A DNA stretch of 34,466 nt from Phycisphaerales bacterium (GTDB taxonomy: Bacteria > Planctomycetota > Phycisphaerae > Phycisphaerales > UBA1924). The stretch is taken from the NCBI GenBank assembly GCA_013360675.1, contig JABWBB010000032.1:1-34466 (forward strand), written 5' to 3'. The position numbers and the translations under genes are program-made. Positions 1-7,787 of this stretch are shown piece by piece. The notes beneath the pieces were generated by a model. It was not told where the DNA came from. It saw nothing but the letters and a program-made list of their open reading frames with translations, and ran no database searches. The stretch's first letter is position 1; each line of letters opens with the position of its first letter.

Positions 1-233
1 TGCGCGTGGGCGTTGACCAGCCCGGGCATGACCACGGCCTCAGGACGTGCGAGGCACCGAGCGTCGGCGGCGGCGGGGTGCGTGTCGACGTCGGCGGGGT
101 GCCCCACCGCCAGCACCCGCGGGGCGGTCTGCTCTTTCAGGCTCAGCAGGAGCGCGCCGGGGGCATGCAGATCATGCGCGTCGACCACGCCGGCGGCGTC
201 GATGCGGAGGATGGTCGGGTTCGGGACGGTCAC
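1..233 (-). CDS. Amidohydrolase-family protein, N-terminal fragment (runs off the left edge)
   Basis: Reading the minus strand from a GTG at 231-233 gives about 77 residues ending in VVMPGLVNAHA at the window edge. That motif is the usual entry to the metal-dependent amidohydrolase barrel: a beta-rich N-terminal segment, then PG(L/M)(V/I)NAHxH, whose histidines bind the metal. Only the first expected histidine is inside the window, so the substrate class (imidazolonepropionase, cytosine or atrazine deaminase-like) cannot be told. A purine-rich stretch lies about a dozen bases before the GTG, and an in-frame TAG lies a little further upstream, so the start cannot be much earlier. The gene is divergent from the OmpA-family lipoprotein gene, with about 200 nt between them. 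The fold is fairly secure; the function is not. Confidence 0.7.
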   Translation of the reverse strand, partial: MTVPNPTILRIDAAGVVDAHDLHAPGALLLSLKEQTAPRVLAVGHPADVDTHPAAADARCLARPEAVVMPGLVNAHA

Positions 234-398
234 CAGCGTCGATTCCCCCGCGGATTCATGGCCAGCCGACGCGGGTTCCGATATCTACACCCCGGGACGG
301 GCTTGTTGAAGTCTGCACCCCGGGGCCGGTACGCGCAAGGCTTGCCGGATACCATTCGCCTGGACAAGTCCGAGAACAACCCGGGTGCAGACCCGACC

Positions 399-414
399 GG
401 CGGGAGATCCCGCC
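399..414 (+). promoter_or_regulatory. Short perfect hairpin in the leader of the OmpA-family gene
   Basis: GGCGGGA and TCCCGCC form a perfect 7-bp stem with a 2-base spacer. It ends about 14 nt before the AGGAG ribosome site (429-433) of the lipoprotein gene at 441. In RNA it could influence ribosome access or transcript stability. It has no U-tract, so it is not a standard terminator. In DNA this G+C-rich it may be fortuitous. Confidence 0.3.
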
Positions 415-440
415 CGGCACGAAATGTAGGAGTGGAATCC

Positions 441-1319
441 ATGACGCATGTGATGAGGAATCGTTGGGGTCGGGTCCTTGCGGGCTCGCTGGTGGCGCTC
501 GCGGCGACGATGCTGGGCGGCTGCGTGGGGCAGGGCGAGCACGATCGTCTCTTCGAGACGAACCGCTCGCTCCAGTCGCGCAACGCCGACCTCGAGCGCG
601 AGAACTCTGAACTCAAGCTCGCGCTGGACCAGATCCGCGGGGGCGTGGGGCGCGGCGAGGCGACGATGTCGGAACTCCAGCGGCGCAACGCCGAGCTGCA
701 GCGCCAGTTGGACCAGGCCCTGGGCGATCTGCGTTCGCTCGAGTCGCGTCTCTCGTCGCTGAACTTTGGCCCGGTGGACTCGGAGACCGACGCGGCCCTG
801 CAGGCCCTGGCGGCGCAGTACCCGGACCTGATCAAGTATGACTCGGCGCGGGGCATGCTGCGCTTCGCGTCGGACCTGACATTCGACTCGGGCTCGGCGA
901 TCGTGAAGGAGAACGCCAAGCCCGCGATCGACGCGCTGGCCCAGATCCTCAACTCGTCGGCCGCCTCGCAGTACGAGGTCGTGGTCGAGGGGCACACCGA
1001 CAGCCAGCGGATCGCCAACCCGGCGACGCTCCGCGAGCACAAGACCAACCGGCACCTGTCGGCGCACCGCGCCATCGCGGTGATCGAGCAGCTGGGCTCG
1101 CGCGGCGTGGGCCCGACGCGCACGCTCGCCAGCGGGTGGGGCGAGCACCGCCCCGCCGTCACCAACACGCCCAGTGGGAACACCCCCGCCAACCGGCGCG
1201 TGGAGATCTTCCTGGCCAAGTCGCGCGGCGGCACGGCGACCGACGCGGGCACGGGCTCGTCCAGCGCGACGCCCGATCAGGACCTCCCGCCCTCACGCCC
1301 GATGGACATCACCAAGTAA
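441..1319 (+). CDS. OmpA-family (Pal/MotB-like) peptidoglycan-binding lipoprotein with coiled coil
   Basis: This 292-aa envelope protein should be anchored in a membrane by lipid and hold peptidoglycan through its C-terminal domain. Residues 1-28 form a lipoprotein signal peptide ending in the lipobox LGGC, with Cys28 as the lipidated residue. Residues about 33-107 are a charged heptad-rich coiled coil. Residues about 140-260 are an OmpA domain, with the usual FDSGSA strand, EGHTDS (183-188), the NRHLSAHRA helix and the closing NRRVEIF motif (251-257). The tail is Ser/Thr/Pro-rich and disordered. The start at 441 is chosen because AGGAG lies 7 nt upstream and the signal peptide begins there; the same frame stays open further upstream without such features. 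The gene stands alone and ends just before a strong terminator. A Pal-type role in envelope tethering is inferred; no Tol genes are nearby. Confidence 0.9.
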   Translation: MTHVMRNRWGRVLAGSLVALAATMLGGCVGQGEHDRLFETNRSLQSRNADLERENSELKLALDQIRGGVGRGEATMSELQRRNAELQRQLDQALGDLRSLESRLSSLNFGPVDSETDAALQALAAQYPDLIKYDSARGMLRFASDLTFDSGSAIVKENAKPAIDALAQILNSSAASQYEVVVEGHTDSQRIANPATLREHKTNRHLSAHRAIAVIEQLGSRGVGPTRTLASGWGEHRPAVTNTPSGNTPANRRVEIFLAKSRGGTATDAGTGSSSATPDQDLPPSRPMDITK

Positions 1320-1346
1320 GTCCGTCGAATCCGCGTCAACCATGAC

Positions 1347-1376
1347 AAAGGCACGCCCTCGGGCGTGCCTTTTTTT
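1347..1376 (+). terminator. Rho-independent terminator after the OmpA-family gene
   Basis: AAAGGCACGCCC (1347-1358) pairs perfectly with GGGCGTGCCTTT (1361-1372) across a 2-nt spacer, and a run of T residues follows. It lies 27 nt after the TAA of the lipoprotein gene. The minus-strand gene ending at 1455 converges on it, but the T-run serves mainly the plus strand. Confidence 0.92.
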
Positions 1377-1454
1377 CTTGGACAGCGTGAATAGAGCGCA
1401 CGACCAAGGCCACACACTCGTGCCGCCAAGCACCGAGAGAAGCGTGATGAGGGC

Positions 1455-2663
1455 TTATCCGGGCTTGCGTTCGTGCCAAGCCTTGAGGACCGCCGCCTCG
1501 CGCTCGGGCGAAAGCCCGCGGGCGGCGTTGGCCCGTGCTGCCTCGGGCAGGCCCCTGAACCACGCCAGCGTGTCGGCGCACGTCACGCTCACCGGGCGGA
1601 AGGTCAGCCCCGCCCCGACGGCCTTGGCGTTGCTGCGCTGATGGAAGCCCGCGCTCTCGCCTTCGGGGGGGATCCACAACGGCATGTCCCCCCAGGGCGA
1701 GACGTTGTGCTGACGAAGGAATGCGGCGTCGACCCAGGTGAGCGAAGCGTCGTTGGCGCTGTTCGTCATGCAGGCACTGAGCACATGCCCGATCGTGCAG
1801 CGCGTGCCGGGAGCGGCGGGCGGGCCCAGGGCATTGAAGACGCCCGCGACGTTGGCTTGCGCCAGGCGGATGATCCACTCGGCCAGGTCGCGCACGTCGA
1901 TGTACTGCACCGGGTCGTCGGCGTTGCCCGGGGCGAGCACCTCGCCCCCCTTGTCGATGCGCGCGGGCCAGTAGGTGAACCGCCCCGTCGGGTCGCCCGG
2001 CCCGACGATCAGCCCGGGGCGCACGTTGGCGACGCGCCCGGGCATGGCGGCCTCGGCGGCCTGCTCGCAGAGGGCCTTGAGCGGGCCGTAGTTCTCGAAA
2101 CTCTCGCCCATCGTCTCGATGCTCGGATCGGCCATCGTGCCCACGGGTGAGGATTCATCCAGGCCGACCTGCGCGTTGGAGGCGTAGACCGACATGCTCG
2201 ACACGAACGTGTAGTGCTTGACGCGCGGGGCGAGAAGCTCCGCCGACGCCTTGACAATGCGCGGCACGTAGCCCGAGGTATCGATCACGGCGTCCCACGC
2301 GCGACCCTCGAGGGCGGCCAGGCCCTTGGGGGCCTTGGGGTCGCGCTGGTCGGCGGGCTTCCAGTCGTCGGCGGCGAGGTTGGGATCGCGGTTGCCGTAG
2401 AGAACCTCGACCTTGTCCATGAAGTCATGGGCGCGCCCGGCCTCGCGCCGGCGTTCTTCGATCCGGCCGCGGTTGAAGAGCGTGACGCTGTGCCCGGCGG
2501 CAAGGGCGGCGCGGGCGAGTTCGGGGCCCAGGAAGCTCGTCCCGCCCAGGATCAGCACCTTGAGTGGCGTGCGCGGTCGGGCGGACCGCGCGTGGCGGAC
2601 CAGCACCAGCCCGGCGGTCGTAGCGGCGGAAGCCTCGAGGAAACGACGACGCGACATGGTCAT
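1455..2663 (-). CDS. Tat-signal NAD-dependent epimerase/dehydratase (extended SDR)
   Basis: This 402-aa short-chain dehydrogenase/reductase starts with an apparent twin-arginine signal (MSRRRFLEASAATTAG), which suggests export in folded form with its cofactor. The Rossmann entry is KVLILGGTSFLG (35-46), a variant of GxxGxxG. SSMSVY (155-160) and YGPLK (192-196) supply the Ser/Tyr/Lys catalytic elements, and QYIDVRDLAEW (253-263) is typical of extended SDRs related to nucleoside-sugar epimerases and CSP41-like proteins. ATG 2663 is preferred because GGAGG lies 7 nt upstream; an upstream extension of 38 residues lacks this support. The gene is divergent from the MlaE permease gene with about 92 nt between. 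The substrate is unknown. The family is secure; export is inferred from the signal alone. Confidence 0.88.
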   Translation of the reverse strand: MTMSRRRFLEASAATTAGLVLVRHARSARPRTPLKVLILGGTSFLGPELARAALAAGHSVTLFNRGRIEERRREAGRAHDFMDKVEVLYGNRDPNLAADDWKPADQRDPKAPKGLAALEGRAWDAVIDTSGYVPRIVKASAELLAPRVKHYTFVSSMSVYASNAQVGLDESSPVGTMADPSIETMGESFENYGPLKALCEQAAEAAMPGRVANVRPGLIVGPGDPTGRFTYWPARIDKGGEVLAPGNADDPVQYIDVRDLAEWIIRLAQANVAGVFNALGPPAAPGTRCTIGHVLSACMTNSANDASLTWVDAAFLRQHNVSPWGDMPLWIPPEGESAGFHQRSNAKAVGAGLTFRPVSVTCADTLAWFRGLPEAARANAARGLSPEREAAVLKAWHERKPG

Positions 2664-2755
2664 GCGAAAACCTCCGGCAATGCGAGGGGACTGCGTGCAG
2701 AATAGCGGGCCATGGCGGGGCGGTGTTTCCGGCGGCGGGGCATATCCTTGGGGCC

Positions 2756-3607
2756 ATGGCTCAGCCCCCTGCTTCATACCCGGTTGTTGCGATGTATATC
2801 GCCGCGCTGGGGCACGCGCTGCTCACGCGGATCGCCGCGTTCGGGCGGTTCGTGCGTTTCATGGGGGCGACGTTCGCGGGGATCGGCGCGGTGCGCACAT
2901 GGGCGCGCCGCGACCGCCTGGGTCGCCAGTTGTTCTTCGTGGGCACGACGAGCGTGCCGATCCTGGCGATCACGGGCGGGTTCATCGGCATGATCCTCGC
3001 CGTCGAGGGCTTCCGCCAGTTCCAGGCCATCGGGCAGGAGGGGCGGCTGGGCGGGCTGATCAACATCTCGATCGTGAAGCAGATCGGGCCGGTGCTGGCG
3101 GCGGTGATGCTCGCCGGGCGCGTGGGGTGCTCGCTGACGGCGGAGCTGGCGTCGATGCGCGTGACCGAGCAGCTCGACGCGATGCGGGCGATGGCCTCGG
3201 ACCCGGTGCGCGTGCTGGTGGTGCCGCGGTTTGTGTCGTGCGTGGTGATGATCCCGGTGCTGACGATCGTGTCGAACCTGTGCGGCGTGCTGGGCGGGTG
3301 GCTGGTGACGGTGCAGTTCTACGACACCGACCCGAGCGTCTACTTCCGCTATTCGGCGCAGTTCGTCAACTGGTTCGAGATCGCCTCGGGGCTGGTCAAG
3401 GCGCTCTTTTTCGGCGGGGGGATCGGGCTGATCGCCTGCTACAAGGGGTTCAGCTGCGACGCCGGAGCCGAGGGCGTGGGCGAGGCGACCACCGACTCGT
3501 TCGTCACCAGCTTCCTCTGCATCATCGTCATGAGCCTGGTGCTGGCCAAGGTGCTCAATGACGTGCAGTACTGGTATTACGGCGGGGTGATCTCGGTCAT
3601 GTCGTGA
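2756..3607 (+). CDS. MlaE/YrbE-family ABC transporter permease
   Basis: This 283-aa inner-membrane protein has about five hydrophobic segments. It matches the permease of lipid/toluene-tolerance (Mla) ABC transporters, which move phospholipids or related lipids between membranes. The diagnostic stretch is at about 108-158: KQIGPVLAAVMLAGRVG, then AELASMRVTEQLDAM, then DPVRVLVVPR. Start ATG 2756 gives a short soluble N-terminus. A GTG at 2723 and an ATG at 2792 are in the same frame, so the start is uncertain. No ATPase (MlaF-like) or MCE-domain (MlaD-like) gene adjoins it, so its partners must be elsewhere. It converges on the 3' end of the respiratory operon, separated by a hairpin. Confidence 0.9.
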   Translation: MAQPPASYPVVAMYIAALGHALLTRIAAFGRFVRFMGATFAGIGAVRTWARRDRLGRQLFFVGTTSVPILAITGGFIGMILAVEGFRQFQAIGQEGRLGGLINISIVKQIGPVLAAVMLAGRVGCSLTAELASMRVTEQLDAMRAMASDPVRVLVVPRFVSCVVMIPVLTIVSNLCGVLGGWLVTVQFYDTDPSVYFRYSAQFVNWFEIASGLVKALFFGGGIGLIACYKGFSCDAGAEGVGEATTDSFVTSFLCIIVMSLVLAKVLNDVQYWYYGGVISVMS

Positions 3608-3625
3608 CGCGGCTTGCCGCGTCAC
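3604..3625. terminator. Hairpin between convergent genes (likely bidirectional terminator)
   Basis: GTGACGCGGC and GCCGCGTCAC form a perfect 10-bp inverted repeat with a 2-nt spacer. It begins inside the stop codon of the permease gene and ends 6 nt before the stop of the last respiratory-operon gene. Outer arms GTCATG (3596-3601) and CATGAC (3633-3638) extend the symmetry. There is no T-run on either side, so intrinsic termination is less certain; it could also act as an RNA-stabilising 3' hairpin. Confidence 0.6.
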
Positions 3626-3631
3626 GCACGA

Positions 3632-4462
3632 TCATGACACCGCGGGCGCGACGCCCGGGGCGCGGTCGGCACGGGGCGAACCCGTGGGGGATGAACCCGT
3701 AGGGCGGCGGCGCTGCGGAGCGGCGGCGAAGGCACAGGTGAGAACGCCCGCGAGGCCCGAGAGGGCCGCCGCGGGGAGCGTCCAACTGACGTGCTTGATG
3801 GCGTTCTTCGAGAAGTTGTACGCCGGGCCCGAGCGACCCACCGGGGGCATGAGCGCGAGCGCGGCCTGAAACTGCCACGTGTTCTGCTGGAGTTCGCCGG
3901 GCTTGGGGGCCTGGCGGGCCTTGGCGGTGGGATAGCCCAGACGCTCGTGGTGGATCGTGCCGTCGGGCAGGAGTTCGTAGAAGTCGAAGTCCCAGTCGCG
4001 CTGCCAGACCGCGCCCCAGGTCTGGGGGTCGGTGCCGGGGCGGACCGTGCGCGTGACGATGGCGAGGCGCTCGGAGATGTCGCCCGCGGTGAAGCGGCCC
4101 ATGACCTCTTCGGAGGAGAGGCCCGAGGCGGGGATGAACCGCTGCACCCGGAGCCAGTCGGAGTGCGCGATGAGCCCGGGCAGCAGGTTGTTGCTGGGCA
4201 GGCTCGGGACGAGTCGAACCTGCTGATCGCCGTACGCGATAACGACGCGCGGGGCGTCGGGGCGGCTGGTGTCCTGCGTGATCGAGACCTCGCGTCCGGC
4301 CCACATGAAGCGATCGTCGTTGACGGGGCGGAAGGCGAAGAACTCGGGCGGATTGGCCTCGTGGAACGCGACGATCCGCCTGGACATCTCGACGATCGAG
4401 CCGACGCAGATCACGCCGCAGGCGATCGAAATGGTCCAGAGAATCGGGCGGCTGGTGGCCAT
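3632..4462 (-). CDS. Uncharacterised membrane protein, last gene of the ACIII-caa3 operon
   Basis: I do not recognise this 276-aa protein. A transmembrane helix at about 7-26 is followed by roughly 200 soluble residues and a second helix at about 228-248, then a Pro/Arg-rich tail. The middle domain therefore most likely lies outside the cytoplasm with both termini inside. It contains aromatic-rich stretches such as QRDWDFDFYELLPDG (155-169) and TWQFQAALALMPPVG (195-209), but no heme (CxxCH), FeS or copper motif. The only cysteines are in or near the membrane segments. It starts 13 nt after the stop of coxD, so it is probably cotranscribed with the oxidase genes. A role in oxidase assembly or as an accessory subunit is inferred from position only. 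Confidence 0.75.
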   Translation of the reverse strand: MATSRPILWTISIACGVICVGSIVEMSRRIVAFHEANPPEFFAFRPVNDDRFMWAGREVSITQDTSRPDAPRVVIAYGDQQVRLVPSLPSNNLLPGLIAHSDWLRVQRFIPASGLSSEEVMGRFTAGDISERLAIVTRTVRPGTDPQTWGAVWQRDWDFDFYELLPDGTIHHERLGYPTAKARQAPKPGELQQNTWQFQAALALMPPVGRSGPAYNFSKNAIKHVSWTLPAAALSGLAGVLTCAFAAAPQRRRPTGSSPTGSPRADRAPGVAPAVS

Positions 4463-4475
4463 GGGTGGTGCCGGT

Positions 4476-5165
4476 TCAGTGCGGGTGGGCGTGGTCCGCG
4501 GCGGGCGCGGGGGCGTCGGTCTTGAGGGCGTCGGTCATGCCGGTGCGACGACGCGTCTTGTTGGGCGAGTTCTCGTCCGTGGGATACCACGAGTGATCGG
4601 CCGGGTGCGGGTGGTGGGCGTGCGTCGCGTGCTCGAGCGCTTCAAAGTGTGACTGGCCGTGGGCCTCGATGAGGCGATCCTTGGCGGCCTGGTACATGGG
4701 CTTGCCCCCGGCGGCGGCGACCATGGCTCCTGTGCCACCCTTGGTGACCTGCCCGTACTTGACCGGGTCGATCGCGCCACGGGTGAAGAGATCGATGGCG
4801 GTGAAGGAGATGAAGATAACCAGGCAGAAGATCGAGGCCACGAGCACCAGCGAGTTCATGGGGTTGTCGTAGCGGAGCTGCATGAAGAACATCACTACCA
4901 GAATGCTCTTGACGGTCGCGATGGCGAGCACGCCCACGACGTTGACCCACTTGGGCAGCGCGATGCCGAAGAAGGGCTGAGCCCACATCTCGAGCTGCGC
5001 CATGCCGACCGTGGCGGCGGTGAAGAGCAGCAGGATGGCCAGCACGCTGCGCAGCATGAACGGCGTGACGATGACGTGCGTGGCGTGCCCGCCGTGCCCG
5101 GGCTGGTTTTGCCCGTGCGGATCGAGCGGATCAAAGGCGGGGGTGTCGGCGTGGGTGTGGGCCAT
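4476..5165 (-). CDS. coxD: Cytochrome c oxidase subunit IV (prokaryotic type), long His-rich form
   Basis: This 229-aa small subunit belongs to the caa3 oxygen reductase. It has a His/Gly-rich N-terminus (1-30) and three transmembrane helices at about 36-58, 72-97 and 104-126. The pattern between and within the last two helices (VNVVGVLAIATVKSILVVMFFMQLRYD, given here as positions 74-100, then NSLVLVASIFCLVIF) is that of prokaryotic subunit IV (COX4_pro). The core fits the family, but about 100 hydrophilic residues follow it, including many histidines (for instance HATHAHHPHP). Usual family members are near 100 aa in total. ATG 5165 is chosen because the recognisable protein begins there. It lies 29 nt after coxC and 13 nt before the last operon gene. 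Confidence 0.85.
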   Translation of the reverse strand: MAHTHADTPAFDPLDPHGQNQPGHGGHATHVIVTPFMLRSVLAILLLFTAATVGMAQLEMWAQPFFGIALPKWVNVVGVLAIATVKSILVVMFFMQLRYDNPMNSLVLVASIFCLVIFISFTAIDLFTRGAIDPVKYGQVTKGGTGAMVAAAGGKPMYQAAKDRLIEAHGQSHFEALEHATHAHHPHPADHSWYPTDENSPNKTRRRTGMTDALKTDAPAPAADHAHPH

Positions 5166-5194
5166 GGGTGGTGGTCCTTGGGTCCGTGCGGGGT

Positions 5195-5965
5195 TTAGTG
5201 GATGAGGTAGAGCATGGGGAAGAGGAAGATCCAGATGAGATCGACCAGGTGCCAGTAGAGCGCGGCGATCTCGACGCCGGTGTAGTACGTCGGGCCGTAG
5301 GTCTGCTTGAACGACTTGACGAGCACGCGGGCGAGCAGGGCCATGCCCACGAGCACGTGCAACGCGTGCAGCGCGGTGCCCGAGTAGTAGATGCCCCACC
5401 AGAGGCCGATGTTGGGATCGGTGGCGAAGGGGTAGCCGAAGAGTTCGCCCGGGCGCTTCCCGCCGTAGCCCGCGACCTCCTGGAAGAGGCCGAAGAAGGC
5501 CTTGTTGCCGGTGAGTTCGGCGGCGTGAGAGGCGAACGAGGGATCAAGGACGAAGAAGTAGCCCGACCACTTGGGGGTGTATTCGAAGAGGAACTTGATG
5601 GCGACGAAGATCCCGCCGCAGATGATCGTGATGATCAGATTGAGCTGGAGGCGCTTCTGGCGATCGGTCTGGGCGCAGAAGACGGCGGTGGCGGCGGTGT
5701 AGCTGGAAAGGAGGAGGATCACCGTGTTGATGGAACCCCATCGCCAATCGAGCGACTGCGAGCCCTCCAGCCACGCGCCCGGATACATGGCGCGGAAGAT
5801 GGCATAGGCGCAGAAGATGCCGCCAAAGAGGAGGATCTCGGTGGCCAGGAAGAGCCAGAAGCCGAGCTTGATCCCGTCGAACTCTTCGGACTGGCTGCGC
5901 CAGTGATGCCCGTGCTTGTATTTCTGCCACAGGGGGGCATCGGACTTGGAGTGCAGGGTGGACAT
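5195..5965 (-). CDS. coxC: Cytochrome c oxidase subunit III
   Basis: This 256-aa membrane subunit of the caa3 oxidase stabilises subunit I. It shows five main hydrophobic segments. FWLFLATEILLFGG (36-49) contains the conserved membrane Glu43. HALHVLVG (200-207) and YWHLVDLIWIFLFP (237-250) are family signatures. A polar stretch at about 130-187 between helices 3 and 4 (carrying ELTGNKAFFGLFQEV and KRPGELFGYPF) is longer than in typical five-helix bacterial subunits of about 190-210 aa. It begins 18 nt after coxA and is clearly part of the same transcript. Confidence 0.95.
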   Translation of the reverse strand: MSTLHSKSDAPLWQKYKHGHHWRSQSEEFDGIKLGFWLFLATEILLFGGIFCAYAIFRAMYPGAWLEGSQSLDWRWGSINTVILLLSSYTAATAVFCAQTDRQKRLQLNLIITIICGGIFVAIKFLFEYTPKWSGYFFVLDPSFASHAAELTGNKAFFGLFQEVAGYGGKRPGELFGYPFATDPNIGLWWGIYYSGTALHALHVLVGMALLARVLVKSFKQTYGPTYYTGVEIAALYWHLVDLIWIFLFPMLYLIH

Positions 5966-5983
5966 GCGTGATCTCGCTTGGCG

Positions 5984-7741
5984 TTAGTCGGGCTTGGCGG
6001 GAGAACGAACGACGGTGGCGGAGGGGCTCGCGCCGGGGATGGGATAGTCGGCGGGGTCCATGCCCGGGGGCACGACGCTCTCGTAGTCGTACGGGCCGTG
6101 GGTGACCAGCGGCTCGTGGTGGAAGTTGTGCTCCGGGGGCGGGCTGTCGGTGGCCCACTCGAGGGTGAGGCTGCCCCACGGGTTCTGGGGGGCCTTGCGC
6201 CCGGCCACGAGCGAGTGGACGAAGACGAAGAGGTGGATGAGGAAGCCAACGAGCAGCATCAGTGAACCGATGGTTGACCACTGGTGCAGCGTGGTGAAGG
6301 CGTCGGGGTAGCTGGCGTAGCGCCGCGGCATGCCCTGCACGCCGATGAAGAACTGGGTGAAGAAGGTGAGGTTGAATCCGAGGAAGACGACGATCGCCGC
6401 GAACTTGGCGACGGGCTCGTTGTACAGCTTGCCGAACATCTTGGGCCACCAGTGGTGGAGGCCGGCCATCAGGGCCATGAGCGTGCCGCCCATCATGACG
6501 TAGTGGAAGTGGGCGACGACGAAGTAGGAATCGTGGAGGTGGACGTCGGTCGCGAGCGTGCCCAGGGGCAGACCCGTGAGCCCGCCGATGGCGAAGAGGA
6601 AGAGGAAGATCAGGGCGTAGAGCATGGGCGTGGTGACGGCGATCGACCCTTTGTACAGGGTAACGGTCCAGTTGAAGACCTTAACCGCCGTGGGAATCGC
6701 CACGAGGAACGTGAGAGCCGAGAAGACGACCGAGGCGGCCTCGCTCATTGACGTGAACATGTGGTGGCCCCACACGATGAAGCTCACGCCGGCGATGCCC
6801 AGACCGCTGTAGGCCATGGCGCGATAGCCGAACATGCTCTTGCGGGCGTGGGTGGTGATGACCTCGCTGATGATGGCCATGCCGGGGAGGATCATCACGT
6901 AGACGACCGGGTGGCTGTAGAACCAGAAGAAGTGCTGATAGAGGACGGGGTCGCCGCCCAGGGCCGGGTCGAAGATGCCGATGCGCAGAACCCGCTCGAG
7001 CACCAGCAGCAGCAGCGTGATGCCGATGACGGGCGTGGCCAGGACCTGCAGGATCGAGGCGGCGTAGATGTTCCAGACGAACAGGGGCATGTCGAACCAG
7101 CCCATGCCCGGGGCGCGGAGCTTGTGCACCGTCACGACGAAGTTCAGCCCCGTGAGGATCGAGCTGAACCCCAGGATGAACGCGCCCAGCACCATGATCG
7201 CCACGCGCCAGTATTCAAGATCGGTCGTGGTGGAATACGGCGTGTAGAAGGTCCAGCCGGTATCGACACCGCCCAGGATGATCGCCGTCACGGCGAAGAG
7301 CGACCCCAGGACATAGATGTACCACGAGAGGAGGTTGAGCCTGGGAAAGGCGACGTCCTTGGCGCCGATGAGCAGCGGGAGGAAGAAGTTGCCCAGCGAG
7401 GCGGGCACGCTTGGGACGAGCACCATGAAGACCATGATCGCGCCGTGGAGGGTAAAGATGCGGTTGTAGATATCGTTGCCGGCGCTGATGCTGGTGGCGC
7501 CCTCCTGCGCGAAGAGCTGGCCCTGAACGACCCCCTCGACGATGCGGGTGGGCTCCCAGAGCTCGAGGCGGACGAAGATCGCGCTGATCCCACCCAGGAA
7601 GAACATGAAGAGGATCGCGAAGAGGTACATGACGCCGATCTTCTTGTGATCGACGGTCGTGGCCCAGTCCCAGATGACGGTCATGGGCCCGCCCTTGGGG
7701 GTCAGGTAACTGCCCTCGTGATGATGCGTGTCGTGTGCCAT
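5984..7741 (-). CDS. coxA: Cytochrome c oxidase subunit I, A2-type (caa3)
   Basis: This 585-aa catalytic subunit reduces O2 to water at a heme a3-CuB centre and pumps protons. It has about 12 helices. Ligands visible: His99 (TLHG, heme a); His277 and Tyr281 (YSHPVVY, CuB and the cross-linked Tyr); His326-His327 (WGHHMF, CuB); His411 (heme a3) and His413 (heme a) in VVAHFHYV. Asn118 and Asp129 ([13 protein letters not shown]) fit the D-channel entry. The usual Glu of HPEVY is absent: the sequence is FYSHPVVY, the YS motif that defines A2-family heme-copper oxidases such as the Rhodothermus marinus caa3. GGAGAG lies 6 nt before ATG 7741. It sits between coxB and coxC. Identification is secure. 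Confidence 0.98.
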   Translation of the reverse strand: MAHDTHHHEGSYLTPKGGPMTVIWDWATTVDHKKIGVMYLFAILFMFFLGGISAIFVRLELWEPTRIVEGVVQGQLFAQEGATSISAGNDIYNRIFTLHGAIMVFMVLVPSVPASLGNFFLPLLIGAKDVAFPRLNLLSWYIYVLGSLFAVTAIILGGVDTGWTFYTPYSTTTDLEYWRVAIMVLGAFILGFSSILTGLNFVVTVHKLRAPGMGWFDMPLFVWNIYAASILQVLATPVIGITLLLLVLERVLRIGIFDPALGGDPVLYQHFFWFYSHPVVYVMILPGMAIISEVITTHARKSMFGYRAMAYSGLGIAGVSFIVWGHHMFTSMSEAASVVFSALTFLVAIPTAVKVFNWTVTLYKGSIAVTTPMLYALIFLFLFAIGGLTGLPLGTLATDVHLHDSYFVVAHFHYVMMGGTLMALMAGLHHWWPKMFGKLYNEPVAKFAAIVVFLGFNLTFFTQFFIGVQGMPRRYASYPDAFTTLHQWSTIGSLMLLVGFLIHLFVFVHSLVAGRKAPQNPWGSLTLEWATDSPPPEHNFHHEPLVTHGPYDYESVVPPGMDPADYPIPGASPSATVVRSPAKPD

Positions 7742-7787
7742 GGTGTTCTCTCCGTCCCTGGGGTGGGCGGGTTGCTCCGTGTGAGGG

